This document shows, one piece after another, positions 24,385 to 36,543 of a DNA stretch of 64,000 nucleotides. Numbering within the stretch: position 1 is the stretch's first letter; each line of letters starts with the position of its first letter. Source of the stretch: Moniliophthora roreri (lineage: Eukaryota; Basidiomycota; Agaricomycetes; Agaricales; Marasmiaceae). The notes beneath the pieces are model-generated. The model did not search any database. It was not told where the DNA came from and saw only the letters and a list, made by a program, of their open reading frames with translations. Both the position numbers and the translations under genes were made by a program. The stretch is taken from positions 2,418,001-2,482,000 of the forward strand of contig LATX02000001.1 of the NCBI GenBank assembly GCA_001466705.2. The letters are read 5' to 3'.

Positions 24385-26992
24385 ATGGGCAAATCACAGA
24401 AGAAAAAAGCAATTAGGAGGCACAATCCGATGCGAGTACCCGACTCGCATCTACCAAAGGGTCTGGCGGCTGCATCATCGACATCCTCAAAAAATGAAGC
24501 AATCTTACCGATCATCCAGAAGGTGCACGTTTAATGCACATTTACGCCATGCTCAAGCTGCTCATACAATAATTCCTCATTTATGGAGGCTAGATGAATA
24601 GTGTGGATGCTTCAGAAAGAAAATGGGCTTGCGTCGCGGTGTCAAACTTGATACAAAACGATTCATCGACAAGACGGCTTCTCCAGGGAAAGAATGTTGT
24701 TGGTGAACTGATTACCAGGCTGACGGATGGTGAAGAGGAGGTAGTTCTAGAAGCGACAGGGGCCCTGAGGTACGTCTCCTGTAAATGATTGTAATTTATT
24801 GAAGCTAAGACGCGATTTAGGAATCTTTGCATCGATGGAGGCTACAACATCTGTGCGGAGATGTACAACAAGAATATATTGGTTCCGTTGAAGACATTCG
24901 TACCAAAAGTAACATCCCGTTCAGTTTGTGTGTTAAGCAAAGGCTGACCACGCGTTTAGATTTCACAAGTTCTCTCTCAACACTTGGAATCTCCAAAAGA
25001 TGCACCCGAAAATGCGAAGAAGCTCATGTATGAGTTTGCCGATAATGTGATCACGATCATGTGGTGTCTTTCGTGAGTATATTAGCTGCGCATCAGGATG
25101 CACAAAAGTTTAACAGTTTTCCAGTGAAACGTCGAACAAGGCACTCAATGCAATTAACGATACAAGTCTCATTCCCTTCCTTATGTCTTTTCTCATTTCG
25201 CGAGAGAAGCTATCTATTTCGCCCGTTCTGTCTGCTGGTATGTGGTACCCTACTTCGATTTGGAGCTCCGTTCATTCTGTCAACAGCTCAGTGCTTGTAT
25301 GTTCTCACCGACGACAATGAACCCGCAACATCCCACGTAAGGTCAGACGCGAGCTACACATCTTGCTTGCTCTCTATTGCTCGCCCGAATGATAAAGGTC
25401 CCAATGTCAATGGCAAAAAAAAGGCTGCGGACGATTACAGAACCATCACCCTGCGAATTCTTGTATCAGGTTAGTTTAAGCTATTACCTCGAAAAAGCTA
25501 TATTGACGTTCGTACTCGTGTTAGGTATCCTACGGAATATATGTCCTTTACCCCCACCCATTGCCGGGTCCGATGTCGACATAGACAGAGAGATTGTTCT
25601 TCCGCTTCTGCAACCGGTCATCTCTTCTATTTCTCTTCAAGATGTCGCAGGTACCGCCCAGCGATTGGTCGACTCCATAGTGAGCTCTTTCCATTTGACC
25701 GTCGTTAATCACCCTACTGAGAGCTGTCCTGTAGGCATCTGAGCCACCGATGGAAAAGCTTTCGTTGAAGAATGTTCCAAAGTCTGACCATAAGTCCAGC
25801 TATGAGATGGAGCTCGATCAATTAGAGGGAAAATTGCGTTCCATTCAGCTGGCCTTGGAAATTTTGACCGGCGCCTGTGCTACCCTGCCCGACTCAACTA
25901 CTGATATGCTAGAGGATGACGACACTGGCGGGGATGATGATGAAATGGACGATGATGGAGACAAAGAAGAGTTAGGAGGTTTGTGTACCTTCAGCTTGCC
26001 CATCTCACCTATAGTTGACATTCTATCTCAGACGCGGGCATGGACGTCGAAATGACCGGTGACAAAGAAGACACTGACTCGTCTGAGCAGAATTTATTCT
26101 TGCCATCGCTGGTACCTTCACTCCTGTCCCTGATACATCCGACTGCATTATCATTCCCTCCGCTTGCGGCGCCTTCGCCTCACCCACCCACAACTTCAGC
26201 TCTTAGCGCAATACACGTAAGCGCGATGGAATGTTTGAATAACATCTTCCTTTCGTTAGCTACGTCTCGTAATGCGACTGTCGCTGCAGATAAGGACGGA
26301 GGACGTAAGGTCTGGAATGATATCTGGGCCGCCCTCGCCGTCGTCGGTACAGAAAGCGGACTCGGTCAGGAGAGACGACAAGAGCTGTGGGAGATAGCTG
26401 TGGGAGTTCTCTGGGGTCTAGGAATCGTTTACAAAGGAAGTATAGTAAGTCTTATCATGCTATCTACGGAATAACATCTAAGCCCGGGACCACTAGACTG
26501 CTACGGAGGAGCAAATCAATGTCCTCATACAATTCTGTGGCGCTACATCCGACGATAGGATCAAGGTGAAATGCATCGGCACCCTGGAGTGCATTGCCCA
26601 ACATCCTGATTCCATAGAAGCCAACAAAGTGAGTTAAAAATACCACTTCATAATAAAGGGTTCTAATAATAGACGTTTACCAGGTCATATCTGAATTCCT
26701 AATGTCGCTTTTACCGACATCAACGTCCTCTTCACCGGTGGGCACGGAACCTCTCATTCAAACAGTTTCTGCCTTGATTGATATCTACTCGGATGAAACG
26801 CTCCCATATGACGTCAACTTCCGGAAGGGTAACATGCTGCAAAAATTGGTTGCGAGTGTTGAGGGCGTGAAGAAGGCCGTTCGTTGTATCGACCGAAGAA
26901 AAGAAGGGAGTAGGGATCTTAGACGCAGAGGTGATGAAGTGAGGGAAAATTTGGTTGCATTTATTCAGTATAGACGGGAGCTTCGTCTGTAG
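24385..26992 (+). CDS. SYO1: SYO1-like ARM/HEAT-repeat ribosomal protein chaperone
   Basis: Probable symportin. SYO1 carries Rpl5 and Rpl11 into the nucleus together for 5S RNP assembly. The start MGKSQKKKAIRRHNPMRVPD (ATG at 24385) is the typical basic N-terminus. ARM/HEAT-like repeats follow: ERKWACVAVSNLIQNDSSTR, VVLEATGALRNLCIDGGYN, LMYEFADNVITIMWCLSET, and NKALNAINDTSLIPFLMSFL. An acidic loop (LEDDDTGGDDDEMDDDGDKE) sits in the middle, as in the family. The last exon contains TVSALIDIYSDETLPYDVNF and ends RRELRL. About nine short introns and roughly 690 residues. The N-terminal motif, acidic loop and C-terminal block together make this a confident call. Confidence 0.85.
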
Positions 26993-27087
26993 ATGTATTC
27001 ATGGAGTCCTATCTTAAATCCTCACCCGGTTCGGACCGTGATCAGTCAGATCTCCCGTTAGCGCGTTAGCTTTCATAATCGCTCGAA

Positions 27088-27667
27088 ATGTCCACCAAGA
27101 AAATTGTATCGACTCCAGAAGCAAATCCCGTGCTAGCAGTTTTCTGTAAGTCCGGTCGTCACTGTTCCTTGGCTAATCAGAGGCTGAACCATCCTTTGCC
27201 CAACAGCACAAGCCGTCATATCCAAAGGATACGTCTACGTCTCGGGAAACATAGGATGTGACAAAAACTTCAAGGTAGTTGAAGGGGGGGTTAAGGCACA
27301 AACAGTAAGTACCATTTGGACCTTTCCAACGATGCTAATTCAGTGATACCAAGCGTGCAGCTCTGGAAAACGTTGCGATTGTGCTAAGAGCAGCTGGATC
27401 GGGGTTGGAACACATTGTCAAAGCAACAATTTATCTAACTAACATGGAGCGGGACTTTGGGCCAATGAATGAAGTATACGCTGAGGTGGAGTATCCATGC
27501 ACTTCATTCTCGTTTATGGTACACTGACGCATGATAATCCACAGTTCTTCGACAAAGATAGAATGCCAGCGCGAACATGTATTGGCGTCTGCACGCTACC
27601 TATGGGTGCTTGCTTTGAGATTGAATGCATGGCGGAGGTCGTGAGTGAGCAAACAAAAGTGTCATGA
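27088..27667 (+). CDS. RidA (YjgF/YER057c/UK114) family protein
   Basis: Small enamine/imine deaminase-type protein of about 136 residues. Family members hydrolyse reactive 2-aminoacrylate and related enamines made by PLP enzymes, in the cytosol or mitochondria. Key segments: GYVYVSGNIGCDKNFKVVEG, ALENVAIVLRAAGSGLEHIV, KATIYLTNMERDFGPMNEVY, then RMPARTCIGVCTLPMGACFE with the conserved Arg-Thr/Cys pair and a final Glu (EIECMAEV). Four short introns. The sequence has no obvious mitochondrial targeting extension. It sits about 95 bases after SYO1, on the same strand. Confidence 0.88.
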
Positions 27668-28506
27668 ATGAAATATTCTGTATCTACAGTTGTATTCTAA
27701 GCAATGAAGCTTCAAGGCGGAGAAGCCTAAGGAACAAAACAGTCAAATAAGTTACTTTGTTTCACCTCCGTCAGCGGCATCTCACTTTTTGGCAGAAAAT
27801 TCCTAAAAAAGGCGAGAAAAAGCGGGCCAAAATCCGGTCATTGTGTCGTAGACAGTGACTATTGAGGAAGGCGAACTTCGTACAAGCTATCGCCCAACCG
27901 GTCATCCTGGCATAAGTGTTTCCCTGGCGCGACCTGAAAGTACTCAACAGCTTTGGCATGCATCGGGAGACTTTTTCAACTCGAGGTTTTCTTCGAAGCA
28001 GTTGGTAACGTAGTTACATGACCGGCTAATATACTACCGGAAGGCTAACAAGTTCAATAGGCTCTTGAGATAAAAGCTATTGAGCTAGGTTTGATGAAAC
28101 TCTAACAAAATGTAGTATTAATGGACAATCAATACTCTGCTTGTACAATACATACTGAAGGTAGTAACTGCTACGAGTCCGGCTGGTCAAGGATGGTCGA
28201 CGAGCGAGCATAGGTCACCGTTGTTGGAAACTCCGGGACACAACTCGAAGCCTGAAACAGTCGCACGCCCCGAATTCAAGTTTCCCAACTTGAAATTCTG
28301 ATGCACTATAAACGTCGGACAATGGTATTTCTTGAAACTTGCAACAAGTCCGGTCCGCCCCGTTAGAACTCTCTGGCCATGGCCACAAATGGGCCACAAG
28401 ACTTCATTGTTCTCGCATAATGGATCAAAGGCCCACATTCAAAGCGGTTTACAAGTTCGCATATAAAGTCGAGATCCTGGTCCCTTCTCTGAATATCCTC
28501 ACTACC
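27668..28506. other. Intergenic, no gene seen
   Basis: About 840 bases after the RidA-like gene with only short, unsupported frames. It would include the upstream region of the kinase-like fragment. Confidence 0.45.
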
Positions 28507-28938
28507 ATGTCATTGACCTCCACCCTTGAGCTTCAATTCAACGCTCACGACGAACCTGTCATCTACTATTCCTCGGACTACGAGAATTGCATCAACTTTC
28601 ACATGAGGGCTCGCGTCGTGAGACCCCTCGGTGGACAGGTGTATCTCGCATTACCAGGGCTGCCAGAACCCAAGCATGTGGCTATAAAAATCGTGCATGG
28701 GAAGAGTGAGGTTCGACGCCTCGAACATGAGGCTGATATTTATCGGAAGGAACTGAAAGGCTTGTAAGGCAAGAATTGTTCCGAAATTCTATGGAGTGAG
28801 TAAATGAAGTTTCTTACATAATTTATAGGCAATGCTAATGCGTTGCTGCCAGCTTTATACTGCGAGCCACTACGGCGTGGATGCAGCAGTAATGATCCTT
28901 GAGAATTGTGGCACAGGCACGGACCCCACCCTGGGTTT
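28507..28938 (+). pseudogene. Decayed protein-kinase-like fragment, cut at the N
   Basis: N-terminal part of a protein of the type often annotated as protein-kinase-like in mushrooms. ATG at 28507; the frame holds VYLALPGLPEPKHVAIKIVH with a VAIK-like Lys motif, then RRLEHEADIYRKELKGL and a stop (TAA at 28765). The sequence then resumes in another frame with RIVPKFYG, a GTGAGT intron, and a hinge-like segment VMILENCGTGT. The stop and shifted frame between ELKGL and VPKFYG point to a nonsense change plus a one-base insertion. The fragment ends at the ambiguous base at 28939, after which the sequence belongs to another gene. The kinase assignment rests on few motifs. Confidence 0.5.
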
Positions 28939-28939
28939 N
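28939..28939. other. Ambiguous base N at an apparent scaffold join
   Basis: The only N in the window. Coding sequence of one gene (+) stops on its left and that of another gene (-) stops on its right, both in mid-domain. It most likely stands for a gap of unknown size rather than one missing base. Confidence 0.7.
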
Positions 28940-30299
28940 ATCCGATTCCTTTGCCATTGGGTCCAGCCAAGGCTGACTGAAATCTCGAGCTTCCGAATCT
29001 GCTTGCTCGTTTGCTTCCTGTTGTCGCAACTCTCTACGCTCCTTGGCTAACGAGGCGCCAGCCAGTGCCGCTCGATTGAGTGATCCGTCCGGTGCTTTGA
29101 CGATCTTGACCGGACTCAAATCGAGTGTTCGTTTCGTTTGGCCAGCCAGGAACGGTGGCTCGTCCTCTCGGATCTCAACATCAAGCTCTTCTTCGACCTC
29201 GGCTTGGACCATGGGATTGTGCATGTCTTCGTCGAGGTCGGGATATTCTGATGGGTCCAGAGCGCCTGATGAGATGAGCTGCTTGATTTCCCAACGCTCC
29301 GGAGAGGTGAGGCGTTTCGCAGAGCGCTTAGGACCTTCATCCTTCGAGTTCAACGGAACTGCGTTCGCGCCTGACATTGAAGCACGAGCAGCATGACGTC
29401 GTTCCTCCTCCATCTCTGCTTCTGACTTTATTCGTAGGTGTGGCGTCAAATCTCGACCGCTGACTTGATCCACGTCTTTCATGGAAAGACCTATCCTGTT
29501 CCCAGCGACACTTATGACCTTTACCTTGACATTCTGGCCTTTGCTCAGAAGGTCTGATGCCGAATTCACGCGTGTGCCCGTCTGGATATTCGAAACATGA
29601 ACCATTCCTAGCCCGAGTCAGCGAAGTGCAACGGAAACGGTATAGTGCCGACTCACCTTCAACCCTTCCAGCAACACCCTCTAGCTGCACAAATGCTCCA
29701 AATTCTTTTAGCCCAGATATTCGACCATTATATATCTTGAATAAAATTGGTCTATCATCTAGCGCTGGACGACTACTCCTCCCTCTACGATCATCGTAAC
29801 CTCTCCCTCCACGAGGCGGACTAGGACTCCTTCGTCTTGGAGGCGACCTTTCCGTCCGTTGTCGTTTCGGTGAGCGCTCCAATTCCGACGGCCTTTTCTT
29901 CCCTGACACCAAATCCCCTAGCTCTTTTAAAAAGACGTCGTCCGAAACAACTGGTTCGACCTCTTGATTCTCCAGAGCCAAACCAGGGAACATCCGCCTC
30001 TTCCTCTCTTCCTCAGTCAACTCTCCATCTCCTTTAGCCGCGACCTCCCCATTGGTAGCCAACTTTTTTTTGTGCTTTGGATGCAAGCTGAGAATGAGAC
30101 GATCTACATTCTCTACGAAAGAGTCTGGAAAGTCGGCACCGAATGCCTGTAGCTCGGAGAGGCTTTTATTGGACTGGCCATGAAGGTCGATAACGAACTC
30201 GGCAAGAACTTTGTCATTAACGCCAATGTAACTTTCGCTTTCTTGCGTGATTCTACAGACAAGGGAGAGGAGTTCGAGACTGTCGAGGTCGGAGGCCAT
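28940..30299 (-). CDS. PRP22: PRP22/DHX8-like DEAH-box splicing helicase, N-terminal part only
   Basis: N-terminal third of the spliceosomal ATPase that releases mRNA after the second splicing step. Start at 30299 (MASDLDSLELLSLVCRITQE). An N-terminal helical domain is followed by a basic RS-like stretch (RTERSPPRRRSPSPPRGGRG). An S1 RNA-binding domain follows, running from PILFKIYNGRISGLKEFGAF across one intron to MVHVSNIQTGTRV and VAGNRIGLSMKDVDQVSGRD. The conserved linker is next (SPERWEIKQLISSGALDPSE, YPDLDED, then REDEPPFLAGQTKRTLDLSP, and DFSQPWLDPMAKESD). The coding sequence stops at the N at 28939, so the entire RecA-like helicase core (GxGKT, DEAH) is absent. The break looks technical, not biological. 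The family call is secure. Confidence 0.88.
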
Positions 30300-32393
30300 A
30301 AAGTTGCTGAAGAATTACTTTGGCTGACTTGATAAGTTGAGAGCTGGGGTTCGAATGTGCAATGTCAGGAGCGAATTGAAATCCCAGCAACGGAGATTTG
30401 GTGCTGTGATTACAGGTGAATGAATTGGGATACCGTTGTTATCGATATATGTATATAGAGTACATACCTTCTCGACTGTTCAGAGGTAGATAGTTTGGTT
30501 CTCAAGCCCTACGCAGATGCTTCATCAGGATGTTCTTCTAGTCTGGGTGATAAGGTGTTTTCGAAGCCAAAATGACCTCTTCGGAATCGCTACTTGTTAT
30601 AAGGTCGTCAGTGAGCGGTACTGAAACGGAAAAGCTTCCAGAGACATACATGTTCGATTTTGTCCTGGTCTAGTCGACGTCGGACTTGATAAGGATACAT
30701 GAGTACCTCAAAAGATGGAATTGAAACTCTTGAGAGTGTGTCATTGTGCAATTGAGGGCAAGCCCTGCACCTTTGCCAGACGCGTTATGTATGTAGGAAT
30801 ACTTGTACTCATCACCCATGACCATCTGCCAACCTCCCAGCTCTTCGGGACCTCTCTCAAGTCCGCAGAGACTGCTCTCGACTTCAGCGTCATCAATGGC
30901 TCATTAAATCCACTGGTTGTTCACTGGCATTGTATGGAGGCGACGTCACGGGTAACGGACCAGTCGTTTCAAAAGACCGGAGAGTCCATCGCTGTGCCGA
31001 ATGATCCTTTCCAAAATATGGAATGGATTTCAGAGTACCTTATTGTCTGTATCTCGGACTTGGCTTAATGCTTCCCGTTTCCTTTCAGGCGTCGGGTCAG
31101 AAGTTCAGAATCACTGAATTTCTGCAGCCATTTCTGCTACCTTTTGTTCTGCCAGATCCCCGATGAATCAGGTGTGGTTTCCGGCTGAAATCTGACCAAC
31201 TGATTTTTTTCCTAGACCGGCGTGAGTGCATGTCAAGACCGCAGATCTCGAAGGCCCTTTGGCCTCCAAATACTCTGTTTTTCAACCTTGATAGCATGTG
31301 AGCTTGCGGCGGCATTATGCCACATCACTCACCTTCTGGGCGAAGCTGATCCAGGATGGGGTTAGACGGTTATTTTCATTATTTTCGACCCTACTCATGT
31401 GTTTTACAGAGGTCATACCCAATACATCGCTTCAAGCTTGAAGCTTCCCAACTAAGAAGCTATGAGCAACGGGGTCTCCACGGTAGCACACGGTCTTCCC
31501 ATCCGAACTCTTCGCTACAAGAACCCGAACATGTTTTCGGATCTCTGACTTGATCGGGCTTGCGTAGCAGCGCGTTCCTTCAAGTCGAATAGGATGAATC
31601 CGCGCCATGGGGTGTGAGTGGTGATGATGGCTGGGAGGTGCGTGTCCTGTGCGTGCCTCTCGTTTTCTTCGAAAGCGCCTGCAAACCGGTCTGAAAAACA
31701 GTTCTCCGCAAGGCACTCCTCGCATACTAGTCTAAATTCAGCTGACTAGTAGTTCACAGTCATTCAAGAACCAAATCAGAATCAACCCTAGTCCCCAGGC
31801 CTCCACCGTGACCCAATCTTTGACTTTAAAGCTACGTATACTTTCTCTTTCCGGAGAATTATGATTCGTAAGACATGGCGACTCGGAAATACGGACCTTA
31901 TGACGTCCTCTGGAACTGTCAAGCATTACATGACAGAGAGAAGTCCTGTCGCTTGAATGTACACGTAGTTCAACCGAGATGTTTAATAAAAATAAGAGCA
32001 ACTGATAATACTATTCGCTACAGGGAGAGTAAGTAGAGAGTTTTTGACTGGTCATAATCCATAAAGCTCTCGACTTTGAGTTTCACAATGAGGGAATAAG
32101 AAGCAACGACGGTGTAGCTATAGTCGGAGTGCCTGCCTAAAGATAGATAGATAGATGATAGTCGTACAGCACACCGGTCCTCGGCCCACAACCGATCGCA
32201 AGCCTTCTTTCCTCTGTTCACGCGTTCACTATCGGATGTTGTCTTTCTCACTGCTTGATAAAGGTCATAAGGCATCCGATCTCTACACGGAGGTGTGAGC
32301 ACACTCAACGCTTCTGGATATGCAAGCAGCCTTCAAAAAGCGAGTCCCAAATGAACCAGTAACCTCATAGACTTCAACTCTTCAACTGCATTT
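30300..32393. other. Long intergenic region, no supported gene
   Basis: About 2.1 kb between the divergent PRP22 (-) and the first FAD monooxygenase (+). A 117-codon frame at 30715-31068 starts with ATG but has no recognisable motif. A short (AGAT) repeat lies at 32141-32156. Confidence 0.45.
32141..32156. repeat. Short AGAT microsatellite
   Basis: Four tandem AGAT units in an intergenic region. No function is implied. Confidence 0.6.
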
Positions 32394-34107
32394 ATGGCTG
32401 GTTTACCTCGAAAGGACTTCAATATCGCGATAATTGGAGGAGGAATGTGTGGAGCTGCAGCTGCCTATGGTCTTGCACGAGCGGGTGTACCAGTGCAGGT
32501 TTTCGAAGCGGCGGTGAGAGGATATTTTGGCCTCAAAAGTCGACGCGTCTCAAGAAGTTGTTACCTTTGACAGTCAAAATTCGGAGAAATTGGCGCAGGA
32601 GTAGGTATAGGTGAGTACTCAGTGGCAATGACGGATTCTGTTTCTCTGAATAAACACCATGAATAGGGCCGAATGCCGTGCGGGCTCTCGATGGACTAGG
32701 TCTGCTACAAGCAGTGATTGCCCGTTCAGACCAGCCTGAATCAAAGATGCGAGCCTTCAAGTTTGTCTCAGGAACTGAGGACCACGAAGACGTGTTTGAT
32801 GTACGCGTTTGTTTCAACACGTTTAAGTGAATTGCTCTCAACGAGCTTCACAGTATGAATCGTCAATGACAAACCCGAGTCAAATGCAGGGTATTGGAAT
32901 ATATAGGTGGATTTTCTAGCACTTGCTGGTCGCCCCAAGATACTAACAGCCTGTAATCATCACTCAGGCCTGCATTCTTGGATGCCGTGGTGGAACTGCT
33001 CGACCCGACGACAATCCACTTCCACAAACGATGTATTTCACTGTCTCGATCTGAAACTGGCTATATTGTCATACATTTCTCTGATGGAACAACTCATGAA
33101 GCGGACATTGTAATTGGGGCGGATGGTATCCACAGCGCGACTCGGAGTTTTGTCCTTGGAGATGATCCTTCCAGGCACTTAGCCTTCACGAACAACGTCA
33201 CATATCGAGGACTCGTTCCCTGGGAAGATTTAGCTCGTGCCAGCATCAAGACAGAACTATGCGAACGCCCAACCTGTTTCATAGGACACGGAGGAGTACG
33301 TCTATAACCCATTAACTCAACAGCAATACTGACGAGTTCTATTCCAGCATATTATCTGCTATCCAATCAATGACGGCCGATTGGTACGCGTTCCGACTCA
33401 GGGCTTCGTTTCAATACTGATGTAGAGCAGATCAACTTTGCCGCCTTTGTCGCTGACCATGACAAGCCCAAGGGTTCTGAACTACCTCTTCCTGGTCGGA
33501 GTATGTAACAAATGAAGAATTGAAAGCAAATTACAAGGGTTGGGGTCCAGACGCGCAAATCATACTTAGCCACCTCAAGAATCCGAGCAAGTGGTCCATT
33601 CATGCATGGATACCGCCTTTGGGCAGCTATGTTCGAGATAGGGTTGTTCTTGTTGGGGATGCGGTGAGCCTTCTGCTACCTTTAACTTGAACATTCACTC
33701 AATGAAACCTCCAGGCTCACGGAATGCTACCGCATCTTGGTGCGGGTGCCGGCCAAGGAATAGAGGATGTCTTCACGCTTACTCAACTTCTCGCACACCC
33801 TCAAACCAACAAATGTAACATTGATGTCAGTATTCGGTTCCATCACGGACTATTTTTTGACTTACCACGTATATGATAGCGGGTGCTTCATTCCTACAAT
33901 ACTGTGAGGCCACCACGCGCAAACTCGGTATTAGAAGGAAGTAAGAGGGCTGGTGAGGTTTATGACAATTATTGCCCTGGCAAGTTAGATGCTTCGATGG
34001 TGACTGAGAGATTGACGGGTCAGTGGGAGTCTGTCTGGAACCATGACGTTCGGAAGGAAGTGGCATTTTGCGTTCAAATGTTGTCAGATGAGGGCGTTTT
34101 TAGGTAA
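32394..34107 (+). CDS. FAD-dependent monooxygenase copy 1, with apparent one-base frameshift
   Basis: Class A flavoprotein monooxygenase of the salicylate-hydroxylase type, which would use NAD(P)H and O2 to hydroxylate an aromatic substrate. Motifs: dinucleotide-binding IAIIGGGMCGAAAAYGLARA with an acidic end VFEAA, DG motif VIGADGIHSATR, and GD motif VVLVGDA-AHGMLPHLGAGAGQ, split by an intron. The C-terminus includes YNTVRPPRANSVLEGSKRAG. About nine exons and roughly 435 residues. Near 33491-33508 the string ELPLP is followed in frame by a stop. One extra base would restore the WVEYVTNEEL-type sequence seen in the four sister copies, so one base is missing here. This is either a real frameshift or a sequencing error. 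All splice sites look normal. Confidence 0.8.
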
Positions 34108-35520
34108 AAACTTGGCTTAGTAGATTACAAACAGTTATAGTCTTCAGCTTTTTTTCCGTTACAGCTTACTCGAGTGGTATTTTTCGCGAAATTTCAAAGC
34201 CCAAGGGTAAAGTAAAGGATGAGATGTTTAGGGCAAGTATGGAGGTCTGTACCTGTGCCATGCGAACCGAGACTTACCCTTTTACCCACCATCACGGCCT
34301 TTGAAGCTCCAGCTTCTCGGCACCTACAGACCCCCGGCTGGTTAAGAACGAGTGAAGGGTATGAAGGGATTTCTCTGCCATTTCAATATCTAAGCACTTC
34401 TCGCAGAGATCCGTCGAAATATGGCACCAGTGGGAAGCTCGCAAATACAAGTACGTTGAGCGTCAGTACAAGCCTCTTTCCGCCGATCAAGTCCTCGTAC
34501 CTCGACTACACCAGCTTACTGGCCTACCCGAGTCTCCCGTCCCGTTCGTTCTGCGGGTATCGAAGCACAATTTTGGTTTGTGTAGGCGTGTCAATGGTGT
34601 ACAACTACCAGTTCCGCGGGTGAGCTAACCATTTTGTTTTCTTTTTAGTTCAGTTGACTTCACAGATATTCCGGTACTCGGGTCTTTCCAAGCTCGTTGT
34701 GCATGAGCTTTACAGCACCAGTAGACCTTCAACCCATACAGACAATCCCGACACGTCTACGAGTTTCATCCAAGGTGGGTAGGAACGTGCCCAAGTCGGG
34801 TTTGGTGAAGGGTGCGCGAGTCGGCAGTAAATTGAATGGTGTATGTATCTTGGTCTCTTCTGAAATGTTCAGACCCCTTTAGAAGCTGTTTCTCTCCAGG
34901 CCTATGACCTTCCGTGGGTTGCCTACTGCCACAAATATGACTTGCCACAGCATTACACAACCCCCCACCATCCCGCGGCTCATCTCCTCTTGACTCCACC
35001 GTCCCGTTCTGCACTGTGTATATTAGGAGTGCTTTTTCTTGGAACGTACCGTCCATGACAGAAGAAATGAGCTCACGCAAGAGCTAAAAATAAAGTTCGT
35101 ATTCTGTCTCTGGTTACGGACTCGGAAAGACCTGCAAGTGGGAATTATATAGGGCGCTAGACGTTCACGATGGCATAGGATGATCAAGGGTCCAAAATGC
35201 CGGATCCGACGAGGGCGAGGTCGTTAAAATTAATCCTCGGGTGCTCCCATGGACGCCCATAACAGACCCACTCCTTCGATTCACGCGTTCACGGTTGGAC
35301 ATCGTTCACCAAGTAGCTTATCTCATAGTCCACAGAGCTTCCGCTCTGGACGGATTCTCGGCACAGTCTTCAGTAATTCGGAGGATGTTTTTGGACATGC
35401 CTAACACCTAGCTGCATTCAAAAGGCAGCGGAATTGCGTCAATTACCCCCCACGACACAACAGACTTCCCTAAGGCTTCAAACCTTGACTGTTTAGCTCT
35501 CCAACTCTTTGAATTACTCT
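34108..35520. other. Intergenic with coding-like relic
   Basis: About 1.4 kb between two monooxygenase copies. Between about 34398 and 35058 several plus-strand blocks look protein-coding but do not join into one gene: SVEIWHQWEARKYKYVERQY with LVPRLHQLTGLPESPVPFVL, then IFRYSGLSKLVVHELYSTS, and AYDLPWVAYCHKYDLPQ. The family is not recognised. It may be a decayed gene or one with introns I could not place. Confidence 0.35.
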
Positions 35521-36532
35521 ATGGCTAACTCCTCCAGAAAGGACTTCACCGTCGCAATTGTGGGGGGAGGAATATGTGGTGCGGTGGCCGCCCATGGTCT
35601 TTCTCGAGCCGGTGTACCAGTGCAAGTCTTTGAATCAGCTGTGAGTGAACATTTCACCTTTCAAGTCGACTCGCTTCTCAGCGAAAATCCTTTTACAGTC
35701 TAAATTCAGCGAAGTCGGTGCAGGCATTGGTATAGGTGGGTTTCGATGTCATCTATGGATTCATCTTGCTAAGCACTCGTCTGGGTAGGTCCGAATGCCC
35801 TGCGAGCTCTCGATGGATTAGGTCTACTCAAAGCAGTGATCTCTCACTCGGACCATGCTGAACCAACTATGCGAGTTTTCAAATTTGTCTCGGGAAGTGG
35901 GTCTCATGAAGTTGTCTTTGATGTGCGTGTTGTTCAACAAATTCGAGTGAATTACTCTCAACGAGATTCGTAGTACGAGGCGTCAATGGAACACCCAGAG
36001 AAACTGCAGGGTGTTGGAATCTATAGGTGAGTTTGACCGCCTCTTTGGTCGCTTGAGATGCTCATAGCGCATTATATTCACTTAGGCCAGCATTTTTGGA
36101 CGCCGTGGTAGAGCAGCTCGATCCAAGCATGATCCACTTCCATAAGCGGTGTACCTCGGTGTCTTCTGAGAACGGTCGCAGTGTCGTACGTTTTACGGAT
36201 GGAACGATTCACGAAGCAGACATCGTGATCGGAGCGGATGGCATTCATAGTGCCACTCGGCACTTTGTCGTTGGGAATGACGCGCCAGAACCTTTGGCCT
36301 TCACGAACACCGCCGCATTCCGCGGCCTTGTTCCTTATGAAGATCTGGTTCGCGCTGGCATCAAAACCGAATTATCAGAACGACCGGTCTGTTTCATTGG
36401 TCAAGGAAAAGTAGGTCGCAGCTCGGGGATACTCAGCGAAAATGCTAATAAACTCGCTAACAGCACATCATTTGCTACCCCATTGGCGATGGACGACTGG
36501 TACGTCCCCAATCTTCTCTTCTCAGTGCAGTC

Positions 36533-36543
36533 ACTGACGCCCA
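36533..36543 (+). repeat. Left direct repeat flanking the insertion
   Basis: ACTGACGCCCA, found again at 37548-37558. It is consistent with a target-site duplication. Because the element may itself begin with CCCA, the true duplication could be 7 to 11 bases. Confidence 0.65.

Noticed and set aside
30715..31068. 117-codon frame starting with ATG in the 2.1-kb gap
   Set aside because: No recognisable motif, no splice continuation, and composition similar to surrounding non-coding sequence.
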